Positions 1 through 8,739 of a stretch of 64,000 bases of DNA are shown piece by piece. Numbering within the stretch: position 1 is the first letter of the stretch; each line of letters opens with the position of its first letter. A program made the position numbers and the translations under genes. The notes under the pieces were generated by a model, which saw nothing but the letters and a program-made list of their open reading frames with translations, ran no database searches and was not told the DNA's origin. Source of the DNA: an uncultured Eubacterium sp. (GTDB lineage Bacteria; Bacillota; Clostridia; Oscillospirales; Acutalibacteraceae); NCBI GenBank assembly GCA_905233545.1, contig CAJOEV010000008.1, positions 1 through 64,000 of the forward strand, written 5' to 3'.

Positions 1-1474
1 ACTGACCGTGTCCGCCCGACTGTTTCTTATGTCTGCCCTGGCACTCAACTTTTTTAGAAATAGTCTCTCTGTATGCAACCTTGGGCTGAATGAGAACAGC
101 AGTAACCTTATATCTTTCCTTAAGCTTTGAAAGAGTTACGTCAAGATGCTGTTCGCCGAGACCAGAAATAATTGTCTGATGAGTTTCATTATTTGTTTCA
201 AATTTGATTGAAGGATCCTCATCAACCATCTTATTAACTGCATTGGCAATTTTTTCTTCGTCGCCCTTCTTCTCAGGAATGATAGCCATTGAATAAGAAG
301 CGCCTGGAACATCAACTCTGTTAAGAGTTACAACATTATTCTGAGCGCACATTGTGTCACCTGTTTTGAATGTTGAAAGCTTTGCTATAGCGCAGATATC
401 ACCGAGTGAAACCTCTTTAACATCACTCTGCTTTGAACCGAGCATTGAAACAAGCTTGCCGACTCTTTCTTCGTCACCTGTTCTTGAGTTAACAACTGTT
501 ACGCCCTGAGTGAGCTTTCCGCGGATAACCTTGAAGAAATTGAGTTTACCGATGAACGGGTCAGCAACAGTTTTGAAGCAGATTGCTGCAAGTGCGCCCG
601 AAGCGTCAACAGCAACTTCAACAGGCTCATCATTTTCATTGCTTGCATATTCACTCTTAGGTGAAGGAGCACAGTTAGCAATAAAACTGAGAAGCTGGTC
701 AACACCTTCGCCTGTTAAACCTGAAAGTGCAAATACAGGAACAATGCTTCCGTCAGCAATACCGATTGAAAGACCTTTAATCTTCTCTTCAGAAGTTAAT
801 GCTTCACCTTCAAAGTATTTTTCCATTAATTCATCGTCAGCGCCAGCAACTGCTTCATTGAAAACCTCTTTGATAGCTTCAAATCTGCTTTCGTCATCAT
901 GAGCAATATCCGCAGGAGTTGATTTTATTCCGTTATATGAATATGACTTATCATCAATCATATTATAGTATCCGGCAACCTTACCGCCGCTGATAACAGG
1001 AACAACAACGGGACATACTGATGTTCCGAACTTAGCAACAAGACCGTTGAATGCTTTATAGAAATCAGCTCTTTCATCATCCATCTTTGTTGTTACAATA
1101 ATTCTTGCTTTATTCTTCTGGGTTGCAGTCTTGAATGCTTTTTCAGCACCTGCTGCTAATCCTGAACGCGAAGAAACAACGATGATTGCTGTGTCAGCAG
1201 CACGCATTCCCTCAGCTGGACCAAGTGCAAAGTCAAAAAGACCCGGGGTGTCAATTGCGTTAATCTTTGCGTCCTTGTAATTAAACTGAAGAACTGAGGA
1301 TGAAATACTTACTCCTCTTTTCTTTTCTTCGGCGTCGAAATCGGATACAGTATTCGAATCAGCTATTTTGCCCATTCTCTCTGTTACGCCTGCAACATTC
1401 AGCATAGCTTCAGCGAGAGTTGTTTTACCCTTTGAAGCATGACCAACTATTGTGATATTTTTTATGTTACTCAT
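1..1474 (-). CDS. Elongation factor G-like GTPase (EF-G paralogue), 3' end cut by the window
   Basis: The gene starts at ATG 1474 behind a GGAGGA site and runs off the left edge, leaving about 491 residues. The N-terminal GTPase domain shows G1 GHASKGKT (residues 11-18), a switch-I region with EEKKRG, and G3 DTPG (75-78). A G4-like TKMD stands at 129-132, where translational GTPases normally have NKxD. Domain II and the start of domain III follow. The protein resembles the second, EF-G-like GTPase class of Firmicutes, whose cellular role is less clear than that of the ribosomal translocase. It has its own promoter and no operon partner in view. Assignment to the translational GTPase family is firm; the exact subclass is inferred. 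Confidence 0.9.
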   Translation of the reverse strand, partial: MSNIKNITIVGHASKGKTTLAEAMLNVAGVTERMGKIADSNTVSDFDAEEKKRGVSISSSVLQFNYKDAKINAIDTPGLFDFALGPAEGMRAADTAIIVVSSRSGLAAGAEKAFKTATQKNKARIIVTTKMDDERADFYKAFNGLVAKFGTSVCPVVVPVISGGKVAGYYNMIDDKSYSYNGIKSTPADIAHDDESRFEAIKEVFNEAVAGADDELMEKYFEGEALTSEEKIKGLSIGIADGSIVPVFALSGLTGEGVDQLLSFIANCAPSPKSEYASNENDEPVEVAVDASGALAAICFKTVADPFIGKLNFFKVIRGKLTQGVTVVNSRTGDEERVGKLVSMLGSKQSDVKEVSLGDICAIAKLSTFKTGDTMCAQNNVVTLNRVDVPGASYSMAIIPEKKGDEEKIANAVNKMVDEDPSIKFETNNETHQTIISGLGEQHLDVTLSKLKERYKVTAVLIQPKVAYRETISKKVECQGRHKKQSGGHGQ

Positions 1475-1504
1475 AAATTTTCCTCCATTATATCTATTGT
1501 ATAA

Positions 1505-1533
1505 ATTGTATAGTAATTTTAAATATATGTCAA
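1505..1533 (-). promoter_or_regulatory. Sigma-A-type promoter of the EF-G-like gene
   Basis: On the minus strand TTGACA (1528-1533) is separated by 17 bases from TACAAT (1505-1510). Transcription would start near 1498, leaving a short leader before ATG 1474. This is a near-consensus match seen directly in the sequence. Confidence 0.7.
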
Positions 1534-1576
1534 TACGCTTCGATTATTTTCAACATATCGCATAAATTTTGCATAG

Positions 1577-3688
1577 TTATTTTGTAAGTATTACTGATAC
1601 AACTGACTGTGCCGGAAGTGAAACAGCATCAGAGGCAAAGAAGTCACCGCCGGCAACATATTTCAGGTCTTTGTTTTTGCTTGTTTCATACACCTGATAA
1701 TTAGTATAGTCAGGCGCATCAATATTTACATTTTTAGCGTTATCTGTCTGATTAACATAAACTATCACAAGAGAGCCGTCGAGATTCAGAAACGCACTTG
1801 AAAGAAGGTCTGTTTGTTTTTCTTTTACTTCAACTCTTGTTGCACCGCTTTCAATAAACCTTGAATAATTACCCAGACACCATAGTCTCTTTGTAAGTTT
1901 TATATCATTATGGTCAGATTCGTTCAGATATATCAGCCCTTCGGGAAGATTTTTATTTGAACATGCCGTCCACCAATCCCATTCAACCGAATTAAGTATT
2001 GTTAAATCCTCGTTGATAACTCTTGCCATCTGAACACCGAATTCTATAGTGTATCCTCGCAGTTCATCACCGCTTAGTTTTTTACTGATTTCGTGAATTC
2101 CCGAACTTATATCATTGTAATTCTGACAGTATTCGGTACTTGAAACAGTGATTGAAGGGTCTATTGAATCAACATAAGTTCTGCATTCTTTTTTGGTTTT
2201 TGCATTCGACCAATATGAATGTACTGAAATCGTTTTGAGATTATCTCTGTTATAAGGCAGTGAACAGATTTCATTAACATAATTTGTGAAAACTGTATTC
2301 TTGCCGTCCTCTGTTAACCCTTCTGCCTGACCGCTTTCAAACATTGAAACTCCATAGCTTTTTCCTTGAGATTTCTGCAAAAGCGAGCTGTACAAATTCT
2401 TCAGTTCATCGGGTTTATAGTGAGCGCCCTCACGGTTCACATAATATGTTTCTTCTTCGTCTTTCTCTTCTGCCCACGCATACTGAGGCTCGTTGACGGG
2501 CGAAATATCACAGATGTTATAACCTTGATTCACAAAATAATCGGCAACATCACATTCGAACTGAGAAAAAAGTTCATAATTATCAGGCTCAAGATTTGAT
2601 TTCCAGACTCTGATATCATCTTCATCAGTATAGGGACAATATGCCTTGGAATTCTTTGTAAGCGTTACTGGCGGCGAATTTGAAAACAGCGAAACATTTA
2701 ACCCGTCACCTGCAAGCTTTTTTGCAATTCTTAAAGAATTCTGTGCCTGCTCATCCCTTGAAAAATCGTATGTTATTTTTTGATTAACAAAATCAACATT
2801 CTGAATAAAACATTCCGTTTTTGACCAATCATCAGAAAAAGCACTGTCATTCTTTGAACCAGCTCCGATATTATAGCGATAAATGTTGAGACCTATTCCC
2901 TCTTTTTTATCATAGAGGTATTTTATTATTCTTTCGGCATTGTCCCATCCGCCTACAATCTGTCCCCACTTTTCGCCTGATGCGCCAAATCCTTTGATTG
3001 TCTGGTATTGTATTGATGTGTTAATCGAAGATAATGTAGAGGAATTAATTCCTGCAGATGAAATAATTGAAGATGAGGAAGAATAGTATTTTTTATTTGA
3101 CAGTGTTTTAAACGCAAACACCTTGAAATAGTATGTTTTGTTTTGAAGAGATGAGATAACTGTGTTCAGTGTGTTTACACTCACACTTTTAACACCGCTT
3201 TTAAAATTTTTATCCGTTGAATACTTAACTAAATATCCTTTAGCGTTATTAACCTTATTCCACGAAACATTAACACTTGAAACATTGCGTCCGTACGCTT
3301 TTATACCTTTAACAGTTTCTGGAAGAGTTGTTGCGGTCAGCTTTGATGAATAAGCAGAATACACCTTTTTCTTTTTATTTAATTTATATGATTTCACCGC
3401 ATATGTATATGTTGTTCCGGAACTGAGTTTCGGAGACTTATATGAATTCTTTGTGACTGTTTTCTGTGCTGAGTATTTCTTTGTTTTTGAATTATATAAA
3501 TAAACAGTATATCCTTTTGCAGTGCTTACTTTTTTCCATTTGAGCGTTATGGTAGTTGCACTTGAAGTAAAGGAAAGTGAAGTCGGTTTTGAAGGCGCTT
3601 TGCTCTTTGCTAATGCACCAATCGGAAACGCTGTTATAATAATTACTATTCCGAGGAAAACTGCTAATGATTTTTTGATATTTTTCAT
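1577..3688 (-). CDS. Secreted glycoside hydrolase family 30 enzyme with two N-terminal fibronectin type III repeats
   Basis: This 703-residue protein carries an N-terminal signal peptide (about residues 1-27) followed by two Lys/Ser-rich fibronectin type III repeats (about 31-120 and 125-212). A GH30 TIM-barrel starts at the GFGASGEKWG stretch (about 233). The likely acid/base is Glu400 in SPVNEP and the nucleophile Glu519 in STEY; a beta-sandwich side domain forms the C terminus. GH30 members cleave beta-linked glycans such as glucuronoxylan, beta-1,6-galactan or beta-1,6-glucan. The subfamily, and so the substrate, cannot be fixed by eye. The start is ATG 3688 after GGAGGGG. It is a single gene, divergent from the VanZ-family gene, and probably acts outside the cell on plant or host glycans. 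Confidence 0.88.
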   Translation of the reverse strand: MKNIKKSLAVFLGIVIIITAFPIGALAKSKAPSKPTSLSFTSSATTITLKWKKVSTAKGYTVYLYNSKTKKYSAQKTVTKNSYKSPKLSSGTTYTYAVKSYKLNKKKKVYSAYSSKLTATTLPETVKGIKAYGRNVSSVNVSWNKVNNAKGYLVKYSTDKNFKSGVKSVSVNTLNTVISSLQNKTYYFKVFAFKTLSNKKYYSSSSSIISSAGINSSTLSSINTSIQYQTIKGFGASGEKWGQIVGGWDNAERIIKYLYDKKEGIGLNIYRYNIGAGSKNDSAFSDDWSKTECFIQNVDFVNQKITYDFSRDEQAQNSLRIAKKLAGDGLNVSLFSNSPPVTLTKNSKAYCPYTDEDDIRVWKSNLEPDNYELFSQFECDVADYFVNQGYNICDISPVNEPQYAWAEEKDEEETYYVNREGAHYKPDELKNLYSSLLQKSQGKSYGVSMFESGQAEGLTEDGKNTVFTNYVNEICSLPYNRDNLKTISVHSYWSNAKTKKECRTYVDSIDPSITVSSTEYCQNYNDISSGIHEISKKLSGDELRGYTIEFGVQMARVINEDLTILNSVEWDWWTACSNKNLPEGLIYLNESDHNDIKLTKRLWCLGNYSRFIESGATRVEVKEKQTDLLSSAFLNLDGSLVIVYVNQTDNAKNVNIDAPDYTNYQVYETSKNKDLKYVAGGDFFASDAVSLPAQSVVSVILTK

Positions 3689-3708
3689 AAAATCCCCTCC
3701 TGTACATT

Positions 3709-3737
3709 ATTATATATTTATATAACCCTTCTTGCAA
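3709..3737 (-). promoter_or_regulatory. Sigma-A-type promoter of the GH30 gene
   Basis: The minus strand reads TTGCAA (3732-3737), 17 bases, then TATAAT (3709-3714), placing the start point about ten bases upstream of the GGAGGGG ribosome site. A second weaker pair lies farther upstream (TTGATA/TAATAT), so the start point is not certain. Confidence 0.55.
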
Positions 3738-3740
3738 CAT

Positions 3741-3825
3741 AAAAGCTGTTTTGACTATAAATATTATTATACTTGAAAACTTTTATCAAATAAGGTAATA
3801 TATTGTTAATTTCAAAACAGCTTTT
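3741..3825. repeat. Perfect 14-bp inverted repeat flanking the divergent promoter region
   Basis: Arm AAAAGCTGTTTTGA lies at 3741-3754 and its exact reverse complement at 3812-3825, 57 bases apart. The left arm sits directly upstream of the GH30 -35 box, and the right arm covers the predicted 5' end of the VanZ-family transcript. It could be a pair of operator half-sites for shared control, or a long-range hairpin. There is no T tract, so it is not a normal terminator. Confidence 0.6.
3773..3801 (+). promoter_or_regulatory. Sigma-A-type promoter of the VanZ-family gene
   Basis: TTGAAA (3773-3778), 17 bases, then TAATAT (3796-3801). The predicted start near 3808 leaves a leader of about 28 bases to ATG 3836. 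Confidence 0.5.
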
Positions 3826-3835
3826 TGGTGATTTT

Positions 3836-4639
3836 ATGACAGAAGAAAAAAAGAACAAAATAAAACAGCTTCTTTTTATTGTTGTTTTTACATTATCCTG
3901 CCTTACTATGAACAGCAGCGAATTTAACGGATATAACGGCAGTCATGGAACAGCGTTTTTATTTTTTAAATTTGCTATAATAATTCTTTTAGTTATTTGG
4001 GCAACTCTTGAAAACATAAAAAACGTTTTATTTATATCAAAAACAGTTAATATAACTCTTTTGGTGATAACGCCTATTGTTGTTTTTGACTATTATGTAA
4101 CACAGATAAGCGGTAATCAGTTTTTATACAGAGTATGGTGGATTGCTTTTATTATCACCGCAAGCGCAACTGTTTTTCTGACTCTTACCGTTGCAAAGGC
4201 AGATAACTACAGCAGGTTTTATTACAGCTTCTGGAAATGTGCAACTCCGATTTACATTTTCACCTTAATCATCTGCTTTTTAAGAATTCCAAATAACGGG
4301 TTAACAACAAATTTCAAATTAGGAAACGGAACATTCATTATACTAAAACGTATTATCGAAAATCCAAATATCAATTTTGAGCCGTATTTAATATTTTTTG
4401 GAAATATAATTATTTTTGTTCCGCTTCCATTTATCATTTCAGCATTTTTCAGGAAACTGAAACCGTACCATCTTGCAATAATCGGCATTGCGGTTCCGTT
4501 TATAGCAGAAGGATATCAATACATATTTAAATGCGGAGATGTTGATATTGATGACATAATACTAAACTGGTTCGGCTTCTTTATTGGACTTACAATTCAG
4601 CAGATTATAAAAAAGCGATTACTTACTGAAAGTGAGTAA
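3836..4639 (+). CDS. VanZ-family membrane protein
   Basis: The protein has 267 residues with about seven hydrophobic segments. Its C-terminal part matches the VanZ pattern: a membrane helix with N and F residues, a conserved Glu before QYIF, and the acidic GDVDIDDIILNWFG segment. VanZ-like proteins are linked to low-level teicoplanin resistance, but most have no known function. The start was set at ATG 3836, which follows GGTG; an in-frame TTG 33 bases upstream has no ribosome site. Its stop codon is embedded in a terminator hairpin. No partner gene shares its transcript. Confidence 0.7.
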   Translation: MTEEKKNKIKQLLFIVVFTLSCLTMNSSEFNGYNGSHGTAFLFFKFAIIILLVIWATLENIKNVLFISKTVNITLLVITPIVVFDYYVTQISGNQFLYRVWWIAFIITASATVFLTLTVAKADNYSRFYYSFWKCATPIYIFTLIICFLRIPNNGLTTNFKLGNGTFIILKRIIENPNINFEPYLIFFGNIIIFVPLPFIISAFFRKLKPYHLAIIGIAVPFIAEGYQYIFKCGDVDIDDIILNWFGFFIGLTIQQIIKKRLLTESE

Positions 4640-4646
4640 TCGCTTT
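4612..4646. terminator. Bidirectional terminator between the VanZ-family and PfkB genes
   Basis: A 12-bp perfect stem (AAAGCGATTACT and its complement) encloses an 11-base loop, with an A tract on the left and TTATTATTAA on the right. It overlaps the end of the VanZ-family gene and lies just beyond the stop of the convergent minus-strand operon, so it can end both transcripts. Confidence 0.8.
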
Positions 4647-4650
4647 ATTA

Positions 4651-5532
4651 TTAATAGAATTCTCTAATATACTCTAAAACATCATCCCTGGTGCCTTTAA
4701 AAGGTCCCGGGGTTTCCATTTTAAGTGAAACCAGAGCTGTGCAATACTGAAGTGCATCTTTAATATCAGCTCTCTGACGCTCGGTTATATAGCCTGCAAA
4801 TGTTGTATCCCCTCTGCCTGTTCTTCCAGAAAGATTACGGGCTTTTATCGGGCAGGTGTAAATCTCCTTGCCGTCGTAAGCAAGAACCTCGGTATTATGA
4901 GTTATCAAAACCTCTTTAGCTCCCCATGAGTATAAAAGCTTTGCAGCCTCAGCTCTATCTGTTAAGCCCGTTAAAATTTCAGCTTCTGCAGCATCGGTTT
5001 TAAGGTAGTCAATATATTTGAGGTATTCTTTCTTTTCTGCCCAATCGTGAAAAGCCATAGATTTGTCATCCTCAACATGACGAAGAAGGCACTGTACATC
5101 AACAGCAACCTTTCCGTGCTGCGAAGCCTTTTTGAAAAGCTCACCGTAGAAATCGCCGTAAACAAGGCCTGCAAAGTGATAAATCTTTGTTTCTATATCG
5201 GGTAGCTCCTCAAACTTAAAGGTGTCGCAAACACCCATTGAGGTGCATTCGCGCTTTTCCTTATCAGCAGTGAAATACTGATTTTTAATTGAGCAGGTGT
5301 CATTTGATAAGCCAAAATACAAATCTGCACCGCAATCGGCAAAACGCTCCTCAACAGCCTCTTTATCATCTGCCTTTGCTTTTGTAAATAAAGCGGTTTT
5401 ATTTCCGCTTTTAGCTGCGGCAAAACCAGATGCAACAACTGCTCCGCCGAGTTCCTCGCGCTTATTTCCCTGATAGTCAATATTGCAGTCCCATGAAACC
5501 GGTCCAATTACCAAAACGTCGTATTTTTTCAT
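4651..5532 (-). CDS. PfkB-family carbohydrate kinase
   Basis: This 293-residue ribokinase/PfkB-fold kinase has the N-terminal GG substrate motif (LGGAVV, residues 29-33) and the C-terminal signature GRGDTTFAGY with catalytic Asp242. The GAGD of the textbook signature reads GRGD here. Family members phosphorylate sugars, nucleosides or similar alcohols with ATP; the substrate cannot be told. It is the last gene of the 4.65-31.45 kb operon, 17 bases downstream of the MBL-fold gene, and ends at a strong terminator. A role in making a phosphosugar precursor for the surface glycan is possible but only inferred from position. The start ATG 5532 follows AGGAGA. Confidence 0.85.
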   Translation of the reverse strand: MKKYDVLVIGPVSWDCNIDYQGNKREELGGAVVASGFAAAKSGNKTALFTKAKADDKEAVEERFADCGADLYFGLSNDTCSIKNQYFTADKEKRECTSMGVCDTFKFEELPDIETKIYHFAGLVYGDFYGELFKKASQHGKVAVDVQCLLRHVEDDKSMAFHDWAEKKEYLKYIDYLKTDAAEAEILTGLTDRAEAAKLLYSWGAKEVLITHNTEVLAYDGKEIYTCPIKARNLSGRTGRGDTTFAGYITERQRADIKDALQYCTALVSLKMETPGPFKGTRDDVLEYIREFY

Positions 5533-5549
5533 ATTTATCTCCTAAAACT

Positions 5550-6425
5550 CTAATTCTCCATGCTATTCGGTTTAATGCTGATACCAGAATTTTTATCAAC
5601 TTCAACTATAACTCCGTTGACATCAGCAGTTGCAATAATTATCGAATGTGAAATATTCTTCAGCTTCCATTTAACATCCGGATAAATCCGCCTATTACTA
5701 TTGCAGACGATTGCATATTCGGGAGAAAGCTTTTTTGCCCAGTAAAAAGAAGTTGAATAAAAATATCCATGATGCCCTACTTTGAGCACATCAACTTTTC
5801 CTATCTCTTTTGCAAGCCTTTTTTCATCTCCGCATTTATAATTCAAATCGCCTGCAAAAACAAATCTTTTTCCGTACACCTCGGCAAGAGTTACAACTGA
5901 ATTAACATTTTCACCATACTTAAAAAAATGTTTTCTGTATTCTCCGTTATAAAACTTTATACTTATGTTTCCAAGTATTGTTTGTGTATTATCAAAGCTT
6001 TCTATTAATTCAACACCATTTTCTTTTATTGCATTAAGCATTTGACGGTACACTTCTTCATTATCCCATATTAAGCGTTCATAAATAAAGACTTGTTTGC
6101 TATCGTATGGTTTTAAATATGCCGTTTTAACCTCAATATCAGGATGATTTATAACTGTATCAAATCCTCCTAAATGGTCGCTGTGAGCATGGGTTCCCAG
6201 AACGAATTCAATTCTTACTTTCCCGTTTTCATCGGCAAAATGAGATAGCAAATAATTAACAACTACATCTTCATATCCGGGATATTTAAGATATGGCTTG
6301 TTTTCCGGAATATCAGAATCTTCAGCCGCATCAATCATTGCAATCAAGCCGTTGCTTTCAAGAATAATGCAATCTGAATAGCCTGTATTTAAGAAATGAA
6401 TCTTTTCACTCAACTCATTTGTCAA
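5550..6425 (-). CDS. Metallo-beta-lactamase-fold hydrolase, ComEC C-terminal-like
   Basis: The 291-residue soluble protein has the metal motif THAHSDHLGG (His79, His81, Asp83, His84) plus a downstream FAGDLN and a VGHHG motif, as in the C-terminal hydrolase domain of ComEC and related stand-alone enzymes. No membrane segments are present, so it is not a full ComEC. The target could be a phosphodiester or nucleotide; this is not readable. It overlaps the preceding LicC-GtrA gene by 11 bases, which implies translational coupling. TTG 6425 directly abuts AAAGG, so a TTG 12 bases further in (6413) may be the true start. Confidence 0.75.
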   Translation of the reverse strand: MTNELSEKIHFLNTGYSDCIILESNGLIAMIDAAEDSDIPENKPYLKYPGYEDVVVNYLLSHFADENGKVRIEFVLGTHAHSDHLGGFDTVINHPDIEVKTAYLKPYDSKQVFIYERLIWDNEEVYRQMLNAIKENGVELIESFDNTQTILGNISIKFYNGEYRKHFFKYGENVNSVVTLAEVYGKRFVFAGDLNYKCGDEKRLAKEIGKVDVLKVGHHGYFYSTSFYWAKKLSPEYAIVCNSNRRIYPDVKWKLKNISHSIIIATADVNGVIVEVDKNSGISIKPNSMEN

Positions 6426-7683
6426 CCTTTCTTTTTCTGTGTATTACAAATCTCTGCAAAGGATATGTCCATAACGTCGGAACAGCCATAACAAGCAACT
6501 TTGTCAGCATAACAATAATAAAACTATCATAGCCATTGTTTTTAATTATTGTTCCGAGGAATGAACCAAACCACGTATTAAAAGCAATTGTAGCTACAAC
6601 CATTAATATATAGAGTGTTGTTGAAAGAAAAATATTTGAATTTGCTTTAAAAGTTAGCTTACGATTCATTATAAACGAAGCTGTATAACCAATAACCGAG
6701 CTTAAGAAATAACTCCATAAATAACCTTTATACTCAATTCCTAAAAATGAAAAAACAGCATTATTTGTTACAGGAACCTCATTTAGCGATTTAAAAATAA
6801 CATACTGCAGCAAGGCAAATACAGTCATTTCAAGAATTGATGTGCTTGCGCCTGTAAATGAAAACTTAATAAACTTCCAAATCTCATTATGCTTTTGAAT
6901 AAAAGAAGCAAAATGATTATCCTGATTATTTTCTGTGATTTCCGAGTTATATGAAGAATCTATTGAACATAACTCCTGAATACTATCAATTTCAACAACA
7001 TCGCCTTTATTCATTTCATAAACGCAGAGTTCAAACTCATCAGGATGGCAAAACATTACGACATCATCCCAGAAAATCCCAGTGTTTTTCTTTTCAATAA
7101 ACTCCAATTCAAGTAGTTTCCTGAGTTTGTCCGAATCGCTCTTAATCCACTTTGAAACGCTGTAAAGCTGATATCCTTTGCTTCCTCCTGCATTATTACA
7201 AGAAGTAACCCTTCCGTTTTCATCAACACTCATCAGCCATTCGTTTGTATAGTCATCTGTCCAAACGCCGCAATATCCGGATTTATCAAAAGCAGGATTT
7301 AATACTTCAGGATTATTAATAATCTGGTCACCGTCAAGAATAATCGTGTTTTCAAGCTGCTCTCTTGCAACGAATAATGATGAAATATTATTGCAGTTTT
7401 CATAATATGGGTTTTCAATAAGAACAACACCATCATACTTATTCTGAAGATATTCAAACTGTTCTTTAAGATAACCAACAACAATATATATGCTGTTAAT
7501 TCCGTTTTTATTAAGCGCATCAATAACGCTTTCAATCATCGGAATTCCGTTAACTTTTACCAGAGGTTTTGGAGTAGAAAGTGTTATTGGTTGCAGCCGT
7601 TCACCTTTACCGGCTGCAACTATAATTGCATTTTCAATACTATTCAAGCTAGTTTCCTCTATTAATTTCAAAGTATTAAGCAA
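6415..7683 (-). CDS. LicC-like nucleotidyltransferase fused to a GtrA-family membrane domain
   Basis: This is a 422-residue two-domain protein. Residues 19-240 are a sugar-phosphate or phosphocholine-type nucleotidyltransferase: VAAGKGERL, then PKPLVKVNG, and the metal site LDGDQII. The best functional relative is CTP:phosphocholine cytidylyltransferase LicC, given a similar small size and the LicD proteins elsewhere in the window. From about residue 272 a four-helix GtrA domain follows (FSFTGASTS, later NRKLTFK). GtrA proteins are thought to flip undecaprenyl-phosphate sugars. A fusion of activation and flipping is unusual. It sits between three acyltransferases and the MBL gene in the same operon. 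The domain calls are good; the substrate is inferred. Confidence 0.82.
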   Translation of the reverse strand: MLNTLKLIEETSLNSIENAIIVAAGKGERLQPITLSTPKPLVKVNGIPMIESVIDALNKNGINSIYIVVGYLKEQFEYLQNKYDGVVLIENPYYENCNNISSLFVAREQLENTIILDGDQIINNPEVLNPAFDKSGYCGVWTDDYTNEWLMSVDENGRVTSCNNAGGSKGYQLYSVSKWIKSDSDKLRKLLELEFIEKKNTGIFWDDVVMFCHPDEFELCVYEMNKGDVVEIDSIQELCSIDSSYNSEITENNQDNHFASFIQKHNEIWKFIKFSFTGASTSILEMTVFALLQYVIFKSLNEVPVTNNAVFSFLGIEYKGYLWSYFLSSVIGYTASFIMNRKLTFKANSNIFLSTTLYILMVVATIAFNTWFGSFLGTIIKNNGYDSFIIVMLTKLLVMAVPTLWTYPLQRFVIHRKRKVDK

Positions 7684-7701
7684 AACATTTGTGCTCAGAA
7701 A

Positions 7702-8727
7702 TTATGCTTTCTTATATTTTTTGCCAATCAAAACACAAAGCGGAGTTCTTAACATTATTTCATTCATAATAGTTATAACAACAATAGAAAGAATAATATA
7801 AGCTATCCATATTATTATATCAAACGCCATTCCCCTGTCGCCCGTTATATCCTTTAAGTTATCAGCAGTAGAGAAGATTATCTGATGTACGGTAAAGAAT
7901 AATATTGAATTGGTACCGATATAGTTTATCAGCTTATTATATTTAAACCATTTGGCAAAGAATATTAAAGAGAAACTGCCTGCAATTGAAGAAATAAGAT
8001 ATAACGGATACAAGCCGAAAATATTATAAATAAACTGCATAGTATTATAATTATTAAAAACATTTACATTATAAGCATTTGCAACAACGCAAACTACCAA
8101 CAGCAAAATCGGCAAATACAGATTCTTTTTTGTTATTTCAAAGCCGATAATGGCTTTTTTCCATATGTAACCTATTAACATAAAGGGTACTGCAGTTAAT
8201 ACAAGATCAAGGCACCACGGAAGGATTATGTTAACATATTCCGAATACAGAAATGAAAGAATAAAGAATACTATTGTTATCGTAATAAGTATTTTCCTGT
8301 TTGAAATCCTTGCTATAAAAAACATAAGAATTTCGCAAAGGAACAAACAGGTTAAAAACCAGATTGCATGAAAGTGCCTCTGAACTAAATAAACAGAAAC
8401 ATCTTCAACAATAAACTTTAGCGTTATCTGACTATGAAAATGCTCCCTTACGCAATCATATATAAACCACAAAAAAGAAATGAAAAAATAAGGAACAATC
8501 AGCGTTCTTATTTTCTTCAGCAAAAACACCCGAAAGCTCTCTTCCTTTTTTACAGAAAAACATAATCCCGAAATAATGAAGAAGAACGGCATATGAAAGG
8601 CATAAGCTAAATACTTGGGTAAATACGGAATCTTTGTATGTCCGATAAGAACAAGCAAAACACCTATTCCCCTTGCAAAATCAATCCATTCTATTCTTGA
8701 TTTGTTTGTTTTTAAAGTGTTTTCCAT
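7702..8727 (-). CDS. Acyltransferase-3 family membrane protein (first of three in tandem)
   Basis: A 341-residue integral membrane protein with about ten hydrophobic helices and the family N terminus RIEWIDFARGIG...GHT; the His of GHT is the conserved catalytic position. Family members (OafA, WecH and others) transfer acetyl, succinyl or other acyl groups from the cytoplasm to sugars or lipids at the outer face. The next upstream protein shares its N-terminal pattern, suggesting an old tandem duplication. The start ATG 8727 follows AAAGGAA, 12 bases after the preceding stop. It probably acylates the polysaccharide made by this operon. Confidence 0.85.
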   Translation of the reverse strand: MENTLKTNKSRIEWIDFARGIGVLLVLIGHTKIPYLPKYLAYAFHMPFFFIISGLCFSVKKEESFRVFLLKKIRTLIVPYFFISFLWFIYDCVREHFHSQITLKFIVEDVSVYLVQRHFHAIWFLTCLFLCEILMFFIARISNRKILITITIVFFILSFLYSEYVNIILPWCLDLVLTAVPFMLIGYIWKKAIIGFEITKKNLYLPILLLVVCVVANAYNVNVFNNYNTMQFIYNIFGLYPLYLISSIAGSFSLIFFAKWFKYNKLINYIGTNSILFFTVHQIIFSTADNLKDITGDRGMAFDIIIWIAYIILSIVVITIMNEIMLRTPLCVLIGKKYKKA

Positions 8728-8739
8728 TGGATTTCCTTT

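Noticed and set aside
510..902. Open frame of 130 codons on the plus strand
   Set aside because: It lies entirely antisense to the EF-G-like gene, has no ribosome site, and its translation shows no domain; it is a frame shadow.
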